Part shown: positions 32,590 through 43,720 of the stretch, piece by piece
Numbering within the stretch: the stretch's first letter is position 1
How the letters are laid out: each line of letters starts with the position of its first letter
NCBI GenBank assembly: GCA_028571685.1
Contig: CM053162.1
Coordinates: forward strand, 3,290,001-3,354,000
DNA from: Heterohyrax brucei
Taxonomy: Eukaryota > Chordata > Mammalia > Hyracoidea > Procaviidae
DNA length: 64,000 nucleotides
Reading direction: 5' to 3'
The notes under the pieces: generated by a model
What the model saw: only the letters and a program-made list of their open reading frames with translations
The model's database searches: none
What the model was told of the DNA's origin: nothing
Position numbers and translations under genes: made by a program

Positions 32590-33939
32590 TATGTAACACC
32601 CTCCATTACCCGGTTTGAGGATTTTACCTTAAAGTCCTGCTTTTTTTTAGCTTTCTTTTTTTTATTGTGATTAAATGAAACTATACAATCCAAATTGCTT
32701 TCACGTGTCCCTGTATCTGCAGTTCCCTCTGCTCTCCCCACCAAGTGACAGCACACTCCTCCTCTTCACTCTGTGTATCTGGTATCCTCTTACCAAGCAT
32801 CTGTCCCCCCTTCACCCTCTTATCTTCCATCTAGAAAGAGAAGAGTAGCACAGCCTCATACAAATGCACAGGACCATAAAGTATGCACACCATACATCCA
32901 CACTGTGTCTATGAATCCAGTCCATTTTTGTCTGAAGAATTGACCTCATTGCTAGTTTCTGGTCAGGGTCATCTGCAGGTCTAGGGGCCATGTACCTAGG
33001 GGACCATCTAGGCTGTCAGACAATTAATTCTGGTTTTTTAGTAGAGTTCTTGAGATAGCCCTCTTTTCCTCATGTTACCACAAGGACTCAAAACTGTGTG
33101 CCCCCTCATGGCTGTCTTTGGTGGTGGCTGGGCACCTTCCGGTTCTTCTGGTTGCATGTTAATACAGTCTCCCATTCACGTGGGTCCTTCTGTCTTCTGC
33201 GGACTTTTTCCTTGTGTCTTTGTTGTTCTTGGTCATCATCTGTTCTGGAAGAGCTGGGATCATTTGGTGTGCATCAGATAGCATTAAAGACCTCAGATGC
33301 CACTCACCAATAAGGGGTGCAGAAGATTATCTTAGCAATAGACTTGCTATGCCAATTAGCCTCGATTCCTCCTGAATACACTGTCCCCAGGGTCCCATCC
33401 CTGCTACTCTATCCTCTGAAATATTAGGTTGAGTTTAGAAAACTTTTCAGTTTACAGTGAAGCTCAATTAAGTTGATCTACTTCCTACTGTGTGTTGTCA
33501 CTACTTTCACCTAACCAAATTTCTGTCGACTAATCTGTGTCCAACCCTCTGCCTCCCTCCCCACCCTTGTAGCTGTCAAAGAGTCTTGTCTTCTGTGCAT
33601 AAGTCTGTTTATAAGTCCTTGTAGCAGGGGTTTCATAAAATATTTGTCTTTTTGCCGCTGACTGATTTCACTCAGCATAAAGTCTTCCAATTGAAACCAG
33701 GTTATGACATGCTTCCTAAACTTAACTGTTCTTCATCATTGCATAGTGTTCCATTGAGTATACATACCATAGTTTATTTACACATCCATCTGTTGATGGG
33801 CATCTAGGTTAATTCTGTCTTTTTGCTCTTGTGGACTGTGCTGCAATAAACACTCGTGTGTATGTGTCTATTTGTGTGGTCACTTTTCTTTCTGTGGCAT
33901 GTATTCTGAGCAGTGGGATTACTGGATCAAATGGTATTT

Positions 33940-34960
33940 CTATTTCGAGATTTTTAAGGAAGCATCAAATTGATTTCCAAAGAGGTTGTAACATTTTGCC
34001 ATCCCACCAGCAGTGTAGTAGAGTTCCAATCTCTCCACAGCCTCCCCAGCATTTGTTGTTTTGAGCTTTTGGACTATGGCCAATCTTCTTGGGGTGAGAT
34101 GGTATCTCACTATAGTTTTGATCTGGATTTCCCTAACAACTAGTGATCGTGAGTACTTCCTCATGTGTCTTTTGGCCACACGGATGTCTTCCTTGGTGAA
34201 GTGTATGTCTATCTCCTTTGTCCATTGCTTAATTGGGTTATTTACATTTTCCTTGTCACTATTTTGCAGTGCCTCGTAGATTACTGAAATCAGGTATCAG
34301 TCCAACATGTAGTTGCCAAATAGTTTTTCCCGTTCTGTTGGTAGTCTTTCAACTCTCAAAGATACAGTCTTTGGATGAGCAAAAGTTTTTGATTATTACT
34401 AGTTCCCATTTATCTATTTTAGCTTCTCTTGTTCATGATTTGCTTGTCAGATTTTGAAGTCTGTCTAAGCCATGTATTAGAGCTTTCGTTGTTGACTCTG
34501 TTTCTCCTTGCATGATCTTTATTGTTTTAGATTTGCTGGTTTTTTATTTAGCTCTTTGATCCATTTTGAGTCAGTTTTTGTGTAAGGTGTGACACATGGG
34601 TCATTCATGTTTTTGCATATGGATGACCTATTTTGCTGACACCGTTTGTGAAAGAGACTGTTTTTACCCCAGTTTATGAACTTTGGGACCTTGTCAAATA
34701 TCAACTGTTCATAAGAGGATGGTGCTATATCTGGGGTCTTTTGTCTATGTGTCTGGTTTTGTACTGCTACCAGGTTGTTTTGACTACTGTGGCTGTGCAA
34801 TATGTTCTAAGGTCGGGTAGTATGAGACTTTCCACTGTGTTCATCTTCTTCAGTACTATTTTACTTATCAGGGTTTCTTCCTTTTCCAAACGAAGTTGGT
34901 GATTTTTTTTCCTCCATCTCATTAAAAAGTGACACTGGAATTTATATTGAGATTCCATTG
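33940..34960 (-). pseudogene. L1-b ORF2 C-terminal remnant
   Basis: Pieces of the ORF2 C-terminal domain: MRKYSRSLVVREIQIKTIVR at 34179-33940, HKRCQQNRSSICKN near 34640, and the post-RT segment at 34958-34767. The frames alternate. The Cys-rich segment of this region is no longer readable in one frame. Confidence 0.75.
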
Positions 34961-35023
34961 TATATGTAGATTGCTTTGGGTAAAATAGACATTTTCACAA
35001 TTTTGAGTCCTTCTATATGTAAG

Positions 35024-35190
35024 TAGGAAGCCCCAGTGGCACAGTGGGTAAGAGCTACAGCTACTAACCAAAAGGTCAGCAGTTCCATTCTGCCAGGTGC
35101 TCCTTGGAGACTCTATGGGACAGTTCTACTCTGTCCTGTAGGGTTGCTGTGAGTTGGCATAGACTCAATGGCAATGGGTTTTGATTATCC
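35024..35190 (+). repeat. AfroSINE in L1-b
   Basis: Sense: gaagccccagtggcacagtg, taaccaaaaggtcagcagtt, tggagactctatgggacagt, agttggcatagactcaatgg caatgggttttg. It interrupts the ORF2 sequence of L1-b. Confidence 0.92.
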
Positions 35191-36982
35191 ATAAGCAGGG
35201 TAGGTTTCTCCACTTATGTAAGTCCTTCTTGGTTTCTTGCAGTAAAGGTAATTCTCTCTGTATAGGTCTCTTGCTTCTCTGTTACATTTCTTCCTAGGTA
35301 TTTTATTTCCTGGGGGCTGTGGTGAATGGTATTCATTTGGTGATATCCTCTTTGATGTTCTGTTTGTTGGTGTGAAGGAATCCTACCTATTTACTTACAG
35401 TTATCTAATATCCTGATACTTTGCTGAACTCTTCTATTAGTTCCAGTAGTTTACTTACGGATTCTTTAGGATTTTCTGTGTATACGATCATATCATTTGC
35501 AAATAGGGAGATTTTTTCTTCATCTTTGCTGATGCAGATGCCTTTTATTTCTTTGTGTCATCTAATTACTCTGGGTAGAACCTCTGGACAATGCTGAATA
35601 AAAGGGATGGCAGTGGGCATCCTTGTCTAATTCCTATTCTCAGGGGAAATTCTTTCAGTCTCTCTTCATTGAGGATTGCGTAGGTGGTTGATTTTGCATA
35701 GATGCCCCTTATTGCAATGAGGAACTTCGCCTCTATTCCTATTTTCTGAGAGTTTTGAATGGGTGTTTTACATTGTCAAATGTCTTTACCAAGTCAATTG
35801 ACAAAATCAGACGATTCTTATCCTTTGAGTTATTTATGCAGTTGATCACATTAATTGTTTTCCTGATGTTGAACCAGACTTGCATCCCTGGTAGGAGTCT
35901 AACTTGGTCATGATGTAAATTTTTTTTTAATTTAGTTTTTATTATTAATTACAGTAAAAGAATAAACTTTATAACATCTGTCAATTATTTCATCTGTGAT
36001 AAACCCTCAGCCTCCCACCCACCCATGTAGCCAACACAGTCATTTTCCTCTGTGGATAATTCTCTTGTTAAGTCCTTATCACAGAGGTCTCATAAAAAAC
36101 TCGTCCTTTTGACACTGATCAATTTCACTCAGCATGATGTCTTCCAAATCAGACTATATTATGAGATGGTTTCTAAAATTGTCATTGTTTTTAATCATAG
36201 CATAGTGTCCTATTTTGTCTTGGATGAACTTTATTGTTTCAAATTTGATATTTAGGTCTTTTATCCAATTTGATTTGGTTTTTGTATAAGATGTGAGATA
36301 TGGGTCTTATTTCAGTTTTTCGCAGATGGAGATCCAGTTTTGCCAGCACCATCTGTTAAAGAGACTGTTCTTATCCCAGTTTAAAATCTTAGGGCGTTTG
36401 TCAAATATCAGCTGTTCATAGGAGGATGGTGGCATCTCTGGGGTCTCTACTCTGTTCCATTGGTCTATATGCCTGCTTTGTACCAGTACCAGGCTGTTCT
36501 GACTACTGTGGCAGTGTAATAGGTTCTAAAGTCAGGTAGTGAGAGGCCTCTTAGAGTATTCTTCTTCAGTAGTGCTTTACTTACCTAGGGCTTCTTCCCT
36601 TTCCAAACAAAGCTGATGATTTGTTTTTCCATTTCATTAAAAAATGTCACTGGAATTTGTATTGGGATTGCATTATGTAAGTAAACTGCTTTGGGCAAAA
36701 TAGACATTTTTACAATGTTGAGTCTTCCTATCCATGAGCAGAGCAGATTACTCCATTTATGTAAGTCTCTCCCAGTTTCTTGTAGTAAGGTCTTGTAGTT
36801 CTCTCTGTGAAGATCTCTTATTTCTCTAGTTAGATTTATTCCTAGGTATTTTATCTTCTTGGGGGCTATAGTAAATGGAATCGATTTGGTGATTTCTTCA
36901 TTAATAATCTCACTGTTGGTATAAAGGAATCATATTGATTTACTTGTGTTTATCTTGTATCCCTTTACTTTGCTCAACTCTT

Positions 36983-37429
36983 CTATATCAGTTCCAAGAG
37001 TTTACTTACGGATTCCTTTGCATTCTCTGCATAAACAATCATATCATCTGCAAATAGGGAGATTTTTACTTCTTCATTGCTAACACGGATGCCCTTTATT
37101 TCTTTGTCTTGACTAACTGCTCTTGCTAGAACTTCTAGCACAATGTTGAATAGAAGTGGTAAGAGTGGCCATCCTTGTCTAGTTCCCAATCTGAAAGGGA
37201 ATTCTTCCAGTCTTTCACCATTCAGGACAATGAAGGCAGTTGGCTTTGCATAGATGCTAGTGATTACACTGAGGAATTTTCCCTCTATTCCTATTTTTCT
37301 GAGAGTTTTAAACATGAATGGGTGTTGAACTTTGTCAAATGCCTTTTCTGCATCAATTGACAAAATCAGGTGATTCTTAATGTGGTTGATTGCATTAATT
37401 GTTTTTCTGATGGTGAACCAGCCTTGCAT
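36983..37429 (-). pseudogene. L1-a ORF2 reverse transcriptase fragment
   Basis: A 148-codon open frame with the RT core: [36 protein letters not shown] (domain A Asp), [14 protein letters not shown] (GTRQG block, with Cys replaced by Trp), and [15 protein letters not shown] (catalytic Asp-Asp pair). The catalytic residues are visible, but flanking frames are broken. Its closest match in the window is 49699-50625, in the opposite orientation. Confidence 0.88.
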
Positions 37430-37899
37430 CCTGGAATGAAACCAACTTGATCGTGATGAATTTTTTTTTTTTTAATATGCTGTTGAATTCTATTGTCTAG
37501 AATTTTGTTGAAGATTTTTCCTTCTAGGTTCATGAGTGATATTGGTCTATAATTTTCTTTTTTTGTGGGATCTTTCTCTGGCTTTGGTTATCAGGGTTAT
37601 GTTGGCTTCATAGAATGAATTTTGGAGTATACCATCCCTTTCTATGCTGTGAAATAGCCTCAATAGCATTGGAGTTAACTCTTCTCTGAAAGTTTGGTGG
37701 AAATCTCTGACGAAGTCATCTGGGCCAGGATATTTTTTGATTGGTAGATTTTTGATGACTTTTTCAATCTCTTCCTTTGTGATAGATTTATTAAGTTGAT
37801 TTTCTTCACCTGTGATAATCTTGGTGAGTCATAAGAATCTAGAAATTTGTCCATTTCCCTTAGGTTTTCAAACCTGTTAGAGTATAGCCTTTCATAGTA

Positions 37900-38304
37900 T
37901 TCTGTTATATTTTTTATTTCAGGTGGGTCTGCTGTACAATTCCCATCTGATTTCTCAATGAGGTTATTTGTATCTTCTGTTGTTTTTCTTTTCTAGTTTA
38001 GCCAATTCTTCAATGATTTTGTTGATTTTTTCAAAGAACTGGCTTTTGGTTTTGTTAATTTTTTCAGTTGTTCTTCTATTCTCTAATTCATTTAGTTCTG
38101 CTCTAATCATTATAATCTGTTTTTCTGGTACCTGAGGGGTTCTTCTTTTGCTCTCTTTCTGCTTGTTCAAGCTGTAAGGTTAATTCTTTAATTTGGGCCC
38201 TTTCTTCTTTCTGGATGTGTGCAGTTATAGACATAAACTGACCTCTTAGCACTGCTTTTTCTGTATCCCATAGATTCTGGTAGGATATGTTTTCGTTCTC
38301 ATTT
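37900..38304 (-). pseudogene. L1-a ORF2 linker remnant
   Basis: The 38315-38103 and 38170-37964 frames give MNESNENENISYQNLWDTEK, AVLRGQFMSITAHIQKEERA, and IMIRAELNELENRRTTEKIN, which is the region between endonuclease and RT. The LTR interrupts it at 38310. Confidence 0.8.
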
Positions 38305-38309
38305 GATTC

Positions 38310-38835
38310 GTTCATGGATTGTATTGTGTCCCCTCAAAAAATATGTGTAGCCATGTAGTTGGATCATGATTCCCAATATTTTGTGACTGTCCTCCATTTT
38401 GTGGTTTTCCTAAACTGTATGCTAAAGGATTAGGGTGGGGCTATAGATCCCTTCATAGGATTACCACCCTGTTCCACTGTAAAGGGAGTTTCCCTGGAGT
38501 ATGGCTTGCCCCACCCTTAATCCTTTCATCCTACAGGAAATAAAAGGACAGAGAAGCAGATAGAGAATTGAGAACCTCGTACCATCAAGAAAGCAGCACC
38601 AGGAGAAGAGCGCATCCTTAAGACCTGAGGTTCCTGCACCAAGATGCTCCCCGGACAAAGACTGATACAATACCGGACTTTCCTTCAGAGCCGACAAAGG
38701 GGAAAGCCTTCCCCTGGAGCGGACATCCTGAATTTGGACTCGTAACCTACCGGACTGTGTAAGAATAAACCTTCCTTTGTTAAAGCCATCCACTCTGTGG
38801 TATTTCTGTTACAGCAGCCCTAGCTGACTAAAATA
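38310..38835 (+). mobile_element. Solo MaLR-like LTR, innermost layer of the nest
   Basis: A 526-bp LTR in sense (gttcatggattgtattgtgt ... gactaaaata). It is flanked by gattc at 38305-38309 and 38836-38840, a perfect 5-bp target duplication. The TG...CA ends are mutated in this copy (G...A). AATAAA is at 38764-38769. The intact, uninterrupted L1 target sequence can be seen at 49210-49230 in the sister L1. Opposite orientation to the other four copies. Confidence 0.93.
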
Positions 38836-38964
38836 GATTCCATAAATTTCTTTACATTTTGTCCTTGATTTCTTTTATAACCCAAGGTTTTTTGAGTGAA
38901 GTGTTGCTCAGTTTCCATAAGCTTGAATTTCTACCTATGAATTTTCTGTTATTGATTTCAACTT

Positions 38965-39243
38965 TCATAGTTCTATGGCCCGAGAAGCTACTTTGCAGTA
39001 AATCAATGGTTTGGATTTTATAAAAATTATTGCGTGACCTAACATATGGTCTATTCTGGAGAATGTTCCATGTACATTGGAGAAGAAGGTGTACTTATCT
39101 GTTGGTGGATGAAAAATTCTGTATATGTCGATAAGGTCAAGTTGGTTGATTGTTGCAGTAAGATCTTCTGTGTCTTTATTGAGTTTTTTTCTGGATGATC
39201 TATTCATCACTGAAAGGGGATTGTTGAAGTCTCCAACTATCAT
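38965..39243 (-). pseudogene. L1-a ORF2 endonuclease fragment
   Basis: 92 codons: MIVGDFNNPLSVMNRSSRK, DLTATINQLDLIDIYRIFH, and FSRIDHMLGHA (endonuclease SRIDH/LGH block). The N-terminal endonuclease half is missing because the element is 5'-truncated. Confidence 0.85.
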
Positions 39244-39616
39244 TGTGGAGTGATCTATCTCATTTTTCAGTGTTGTCAGTATTTCTTCAATGTATTTAGG
39301 TGTATATTTATTTTTTTCTTTTGATACATTATTGGATTCTGTTGGCTAGGATTTCACCAAAGTTTTTTGCATCTAGGTTCATGAGTGATATTGGTCTGTA
39401 GTTTTCTTTTTTTGTGGAATCTTTCCCTGGCTTTGGTATCAGGGTTATACTGACTTCATAGAATGAATTAGGGAGTATTCCATCCTCAGTGCTAGTGGAA
39501 TTAACTCTAGAAGCTCGAAGGATTTTTCTGGTGAAGCCATCTGGGCCAGGGCTTCTTTTGGTTGGCTTTTTTCCTTTTTGGTTACTTTTTCAATCTCTTC
39601 CTTTGTGATGGATTTA

Positions 39617-39934
39617 TTAAGTTTTCCTACTTTGTAGTAATTTTGGTAGGTGAAGTGAATCTATAAATTTGTACATTTCCTCTAGGTCTTCAAATCTATT
39701 AAAGTACAGTTTTTCATCATATTCTGTTATGACACTTTTGATTTTGGTTATGTCTGTTTTGATATCTCCTATCTCATTCAGGTTGTTTCCTCTCCTGTTT
39801 TTGTTTTGTTTAAATTTAGCCAATGGTTTCTCAATTGTGTTGATCTTTTCAAAGAACCAGCTTTTGGTTTTGTTAATTTTTTCAATTGTTCTTCTGTTCT
39901 CTAATTCACTGAGTTTTGCTCTAATCTTTTTCAT
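39617..39934 (-). pseudogene. L1-b ORF2 linker remnant
   Basis: 105 codons: MKKIRAKLSELENRRTIEKI, WFFEKINTIEKPLAKFKQN, and FNRFEDLEEMYKFIDSLHLP. It lies between endonuclease and RT. It ends in a frame break just before the RT. Confidence 0.8.
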
Positions 39935-40137
39935 CTGCTCTAATCTTTATCATCTATTTCCTACTGGTGCCTGAGGGTTTCCTTTGTTACTATCTTTCTA
40001 CTCCTTCAAACTGTAGGGTTAATTCTTTGATTTGGGTCCTTTCTTCATTCCAGATGTGTGTGTTTATAAAAACAAACTGGCCTCTGAGCATTGCTTTTAC
40101 TGTATTACATAGGTCCTTCTAGGTTGTGTTTTCGTTC

Positions 40138-40818
40138 TCATTTGATTCCATAATTTTTTATTGCATTTTTTATTTTTTCTATAACCCAAGGATTTTTGAA
40201 AAAGATGTTGTTCAGTTTCCATGAGTTCAAATTTCTAACTATGTTTTTTCTCCTGTTCATTTCAACTTTTATGGCTTTATGGTCCACAGAGATGCTTTGC
40301 AATAATTTAATGGTTTGGATTTTGTTGAGACTTGCTTTATGTCCTAATATGTGGTCTATTCTGGAGAATGTTCCATGTGCAGAAAGTATACTTATCTGTT
40401 TTTGGGTAAAAGTTCTGTATATGTCAATCAGGTCTAGTTGGTTGATTTTAGCAAGAAGATCTCCTGTGTCTTTATTAAGCTTTTTTCTGGATGGTCTGTC
40501 TGTTACTGAAGGTGGAGTGTTGAAGTCTCCTACTATGAATGCAGAGTGATCTATCTCGTTTTTCAGTGTTGTCAGTCTTTGTTCAATATATTTAGATGTT
40601 CTGGTGTTGGGTGCATAAATATTTAATATTGTTATATCCTGCTTACGTATTGAAGCTTGACCATCCTTGTCCACAATGGTGGAGCTTACATTAAAATCTA
40701 TTTTATCTGAGATTAGTATTGCCACTCCTGCTCTTCTTTGTTTGTTGTTAGCTTGGTAAGTATTATTCCTTCCTTTGATTCTGCCTTTGAGTTTAAGTGT
40801 GTTTCTTGTAAGCAGCAT
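40138..40818 (-). pseudogene. L1-b ORF2 endonuclease, longest intact frame in the nest
   Basis: A 226-codon open frame covering most of the apurinic-type endonuclease: RAGVAILISDKIDF, ITILNIYAPNTRTSKYIEQ, IVGDFNTPPS (catalytic GDFN), FSRIDHILGHKASL and ISVDHKAIKVEM (SDH-type histidine block, with S replaced by V). The N-terminal part containing the first catalytic Asn and Glu is upstream of the first Met and out of frame. In L1s this domain nicks AT-rich targets for target-primed reverse transcription. Confidence 0.87.
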
Positions 40819-41439
40819 ATAGACGGATCATGTCTTTTGATCTAGGCTGTCACGCTTTGCCTCTTTATTGGAGCATTCAGTCCATTGATGTTCAGTGTAA
40901 TTATTGATAGGTATGTGTTCAGTGCATCATTTTGATGCCTTTATTTTGTGTTGTTGATGTTTTCTTAGTTTCTCTTAATAGTCTGTTCTGGGTCATTTCT
41001 CTTTATGGGTTTACTTTTCATCTTTTTCAGTGTTGGTTTAGTGTTTGTTTAAACTTCAGTGTTATGCTTTTTGTTTTGATATGTCACATTGTTAGTTTGC
41101 TTTGCAGCTATCTTTTGATGCCCCTTAATTTTCTAAGTTTAAACTATTCTTTAGCTTCTGTATATCTTCTTAATTTCCTCTCCATCTGAAAGGATTATAA
41201 CTACTGTAATGTATCCTTTATTGTGTGATTATGTCATACTTTTCGTGTTAAGATCAGTGGTTCCCTTCTTTTAACATTTTAGCTTCAATTGAGCTTTGTA
41301 ACTTCTCTAGCTGGATAGGATTCCGATGATGTGTCCTGCATTGCATCCTTAAGTATACTTTTTTTTTGTTTGTTTTTCAAAACAACAAATTTTCAGTATT
41401 TTCTTGTAATTTTGGTTTAGTTTTACAAAGTGTTTAGGC

Positions 41440-42180
41440 TTCTTTAGTCTGTGAATGCCTTAATTTCATCTTCATATTTAAGAGGCAATTTTACAGGATA
41501 TATAATCCTTGGTTGGAAGTTTTTCTCCTTCAGGGCTTTGAATGTGTCATACCACTGTGCTCTTGGCAACAAGGTTTCTGTCAAGAAGTCAGAAGAAAGG
41601 CACCAGAGCTTCCCTTTGTATGTTAGCTTTGCCTTAAATCTCACTGCCTTTAAGAGCCTCTCTTTATGTTTCATTTCATTAAGCTTCTACCCTGGACCTA
41701 GGGTCACCATGAGTCAGATCCGACTCAGCGACACTTGGCTTGGCTGGATTACAATATGTCTTGCTGTCTTTCTTTTGGGGTCTAGTTTTGGTGGCATTTG
41801 ATAAACATCTTGATTATCTATGTTCTTTTCTTTTGTATTTTCAGGGAAATTTTTGGTAAGCAACTCTACAGCAATACTCTCTGTGTTTTCAGCTGTCCTT
41901 CCCTGTTCAGGAACTCCAGTTAATCTTAGATTATTCCTCTTAATAGAGCCCCACATGTTTCTCAATGCTTTTTCATTTTTCTTCTTGTTTTCTCTGAATT
42001 CTCCTCATAAATGCTGGTGTCTGTTCCTTTATCTTTAAGCTCACTAACTCTGCCTTTCAACTCCTCAATCTTGCTCTTTTGGCTTTGCATGAAATTGTCT
42101 AAATCTGAAATTTTATTCTTGATCTGCTGGATTTTAGAGCATTGATGTTCCAGGAGTTCTTACACCTTACTTAATTTTTC
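41440..42180 (-). pseudogene. L1-b ORF1 remnant
   Basis: The frames at 41965-41714 and 41674-41444 (MRNMWGSIKRNNLRLTGVP, AENTESIAVELLTKNFPE; KHKERLLKAVRFKAKLTYKG, FQPRIIYPVKLPLKYEDEIK) cover the RNA-binding and C-terminal domains. Upstream to about 42180, a decayed coiled-coil region is seen (SPKSKIEELKG-type). The insertion of a SINE tip at 41687-41745 and several frame changes disable it. Confidence 0.82.
41687..41745 (+). repeat. SINE tail fragment with cttggcttgg end
   Basis: About 59 bp (ctaccctggacctagggtca, ccatgagtcagatccgactc, agcgacacttggcttggct) interrupt the L1-b ORF1 sequence, which would otherwise read cattaagctt-ggattacaat. Only the 3' part of the SINE is present. Confidence 0.75.
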
Positions 42181-43720
42181 ATTTTGTTCTGTTACATTTT
42201 GTTTAATCTCTAGGAGGGCTTCATACATAATTCTTTTGCATTCTACCTCCAGTAATTTCAGAAAAGCTTCTTTATCTGGGAAGTTTTTTGATGCTCTATT
42301 TTGGGAGTTGTCCAGAGCCATTGGTGGTCTGCTTCGTTGAATGATTAGATATTGATTGTTGTCTTTGTGCCATGAAGAAGGAGTTCAGTTTTTCTATTGT
42401 TGCACAAGTAGGAGCTCTGGTGTAGTCTAAGAGGGGAATACAGGCATTGTTAGGTTTGGTCACCAGCTGCCTCTACATTCTCTAGTGACTATCACCAACT
42501 GGGTTCTTGTGGGTGGCTGGCCCCATCACATGGCTGCTAAAGGTGGCAAGCTACTTGTAGCGACTCTCTGTCATTAAGTCAATTGAGCCTATGGCGCAAC
42601 TCGGGAAAGGCAGGAGAGGATTCCACCACACTCAGCTGCTTGGAACTGTGGTGCTCTCTAGATGCATTTAACTTAAAAACTGCTTTTTTTTTTTTTTTTT
42701 TGCTGAGAGGGGCACAGACCAGCAGGTCACAGGAGCAGCTGTGCCCTCAGGATTAGCAAGCCCCACCGCTGACTGACAGTGATGAAGCATTACTTATGGA
42801 GTCACTGGGGAGCCATCAGCTGATGCTATCATGTGGCTCAGTGAAGGGTGGTGGAAATGCTGCCAACCAACTCAGCCGCCAATCACTGCTGCATTCTCTA
42901 GTTGGTCTTACTTTAAAAGATATCTTACTGCTGAGAGAGGCACTGTCCAGCAGCTGCCAAGAGCAGCTGGGCCCTCAGGTGTTGCAGGCCCTGCCTCACA
43001 GCTGGTATCTTTTAGGCTATTCCCAGATACTATTACATGGCTCAAAGAAGTGAGTGGTTAGAGCACTGCTGTCGTCAGCTGCCAGGGCCCACCTCAGTTG
43101 CTAGATAGGATTGTCTCAAAAACAACTTTTTGCTGGAGAAGCACTTTTTAGACAGGCACTGTTGCTCAGTGTGAGAATAAGTCCCAGATGAGACCTCAGG
43201 TGTCATTGTTTCCACCTCTCAGCTGACCAACACTGTGTCCTGCCAGAGCTGCCCTTCCATCAATGAGTCAGCAGAACCTATGGTTCAACTCAGAGGAGAG
43301 GGAAGGGGCTCTGGCACCCTTGGTTGGCAGCAGGGCTCTCAAGATGTGGCTGTCCCAAACATAATCTCTGCTGCCTTATATGCTGTTCATTTAAGCACTG
43401 CAGTTTAGTACATTAGTGTGCCAGGCTCACGGGTGCAGTAGACCCAGTCCTCACCTCCCAGATAACAAAAAGGTGTCCATTCCTGCAGTCCCCTCAAATG
43501 ATGAATCAGCAGAAGTAGCACTCAGTGTGCTGCTGCCTCACCTGTGGCAGAGTTACTTTCCCCTTTCCTGTTGCTCAGTCCAATCTCACAACCCTCTGAC
43601 ATATCCTGGGGCTCCCAGAATGTCCACACTGCTCTGTTCACTTATTATTCTAGGGCTTAGTTCTCAGAATGAATTGTGCAGATATGTGTCTAGTCCACCA
43701 CCTTGGCTCTGCCTCTCTCT
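42180..43720 (-). promoter_or_regulatory. L1-b 5'UTR (former internal promoter region)
   Basis: GC-richer than the surrounding L1 sequence and alignable in block order with the 5'UTRs at 900-2424 (same strand) and 17250-18500 (opposite strand). In L1 the internal promoter lies here. The activity of this old copy is unknown and doubtful. Confidence 0.5.

Larger units (their letters stand above)
30441..32650 (-). mobile_element. L1-d, 3' part: 3'UTR and ORF2, second layer of the nest
   Basis: Antisense L1. It starts with an A/T-rich 3' end (ttaaaaaatattttattgtc). The 3'UTR runs to about 31460, interrupted by a small L1 tail (31063-31199) and a SINE-tail fragment (31236-31285). Next is the ORF2 C-terminus (31478-31870). 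At about 31873-31880 the sequence jumps to the middle of ORF2, so an internal deletion of about 2 kb is inferred. The endonuclease region follows to 32635. Interrupted by L1-b; continues at 43721. Confidence 0.85.
32651..35920 (-). mobile_element. L1-b, 3' part: 3'UTR and ORF2, third layer of the nest
   Basis: Antisense L1 inserted in L1-d. It starts with a T-run and tttattgtgattaaatgaaa (3' end complement), then the 3'UTR to about 33470, then the ORF2 C-terminal half and RT to tcatgatgtaaat at about 35920 (the HHDQVGF block of RT). A SINE interrupts at 35024-35190. L1-a cuts the element at 35921, and it resumes at 39311. Target duplication: cctgcttttttttag (32636-32650) against cctgctcttttttgag (43721-43736). 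Confidence 0.9.
35921..39310 (-). mobile_element. L1-a, 5'-truncated, fourth layer of the nest
   Basis: Antisense L1 starting with its poly-A complement (tttttttttaatttag) at 35921. Its 3'UTR and ORF2 follow, up to the endonuclease at about 39310 (gtatttaggtgtatattta). L1-b resumes immediately in tttttttcttttgatacatt. The end of L1-a repeats the same ORF2 segment that L1-b carries again at 39311-40620, which shows that these are two elements. A ~740-bp internal deletion lies at about 36208 compared with the L1 at 49116. It is interrupted by a solo LTR at 38310-38835. Confidence 0.88.
39311..43720 (-). mobile_element. L1-b, 5' part: ORF2 start, ORF1, 5'UTR
   Basis: Continues the element from 35920. 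ORF2 (RT entry, linker and endonuclease) lies at 39311-40930, the inter-ORF spacer to about 41440, ORF1 at about 41440-42180, and the GC-richer 5'UTR to 43720, where the L1 start (gagccaaggtggtggactag on the minus strand) lies. A T18 run is at 42684-42701, and a SINE tip is at 41687-41745. Without the inserts, L1-b is about 7.5 kb, so it was inserted with its 5' end complete. Confidence 0.9.

Noticed and set aside
37440-40140. Tandem duplication inside one L1
   Set aside because: The T-run and 3'UTR at 35921 and the switch at 39311 fit an insertion of L1-a in L1-b better.
40196-40549. 117-codon plus-strand frame
   Set aside because: Shadow of the L1-b endonuclease frame on the other strand.
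42796-43061. Overlapping 85- and 76-codon plus-strand frames
   Set aside because: They lie in the L1-b 5'UTR on the antisense strand, with no family signature.
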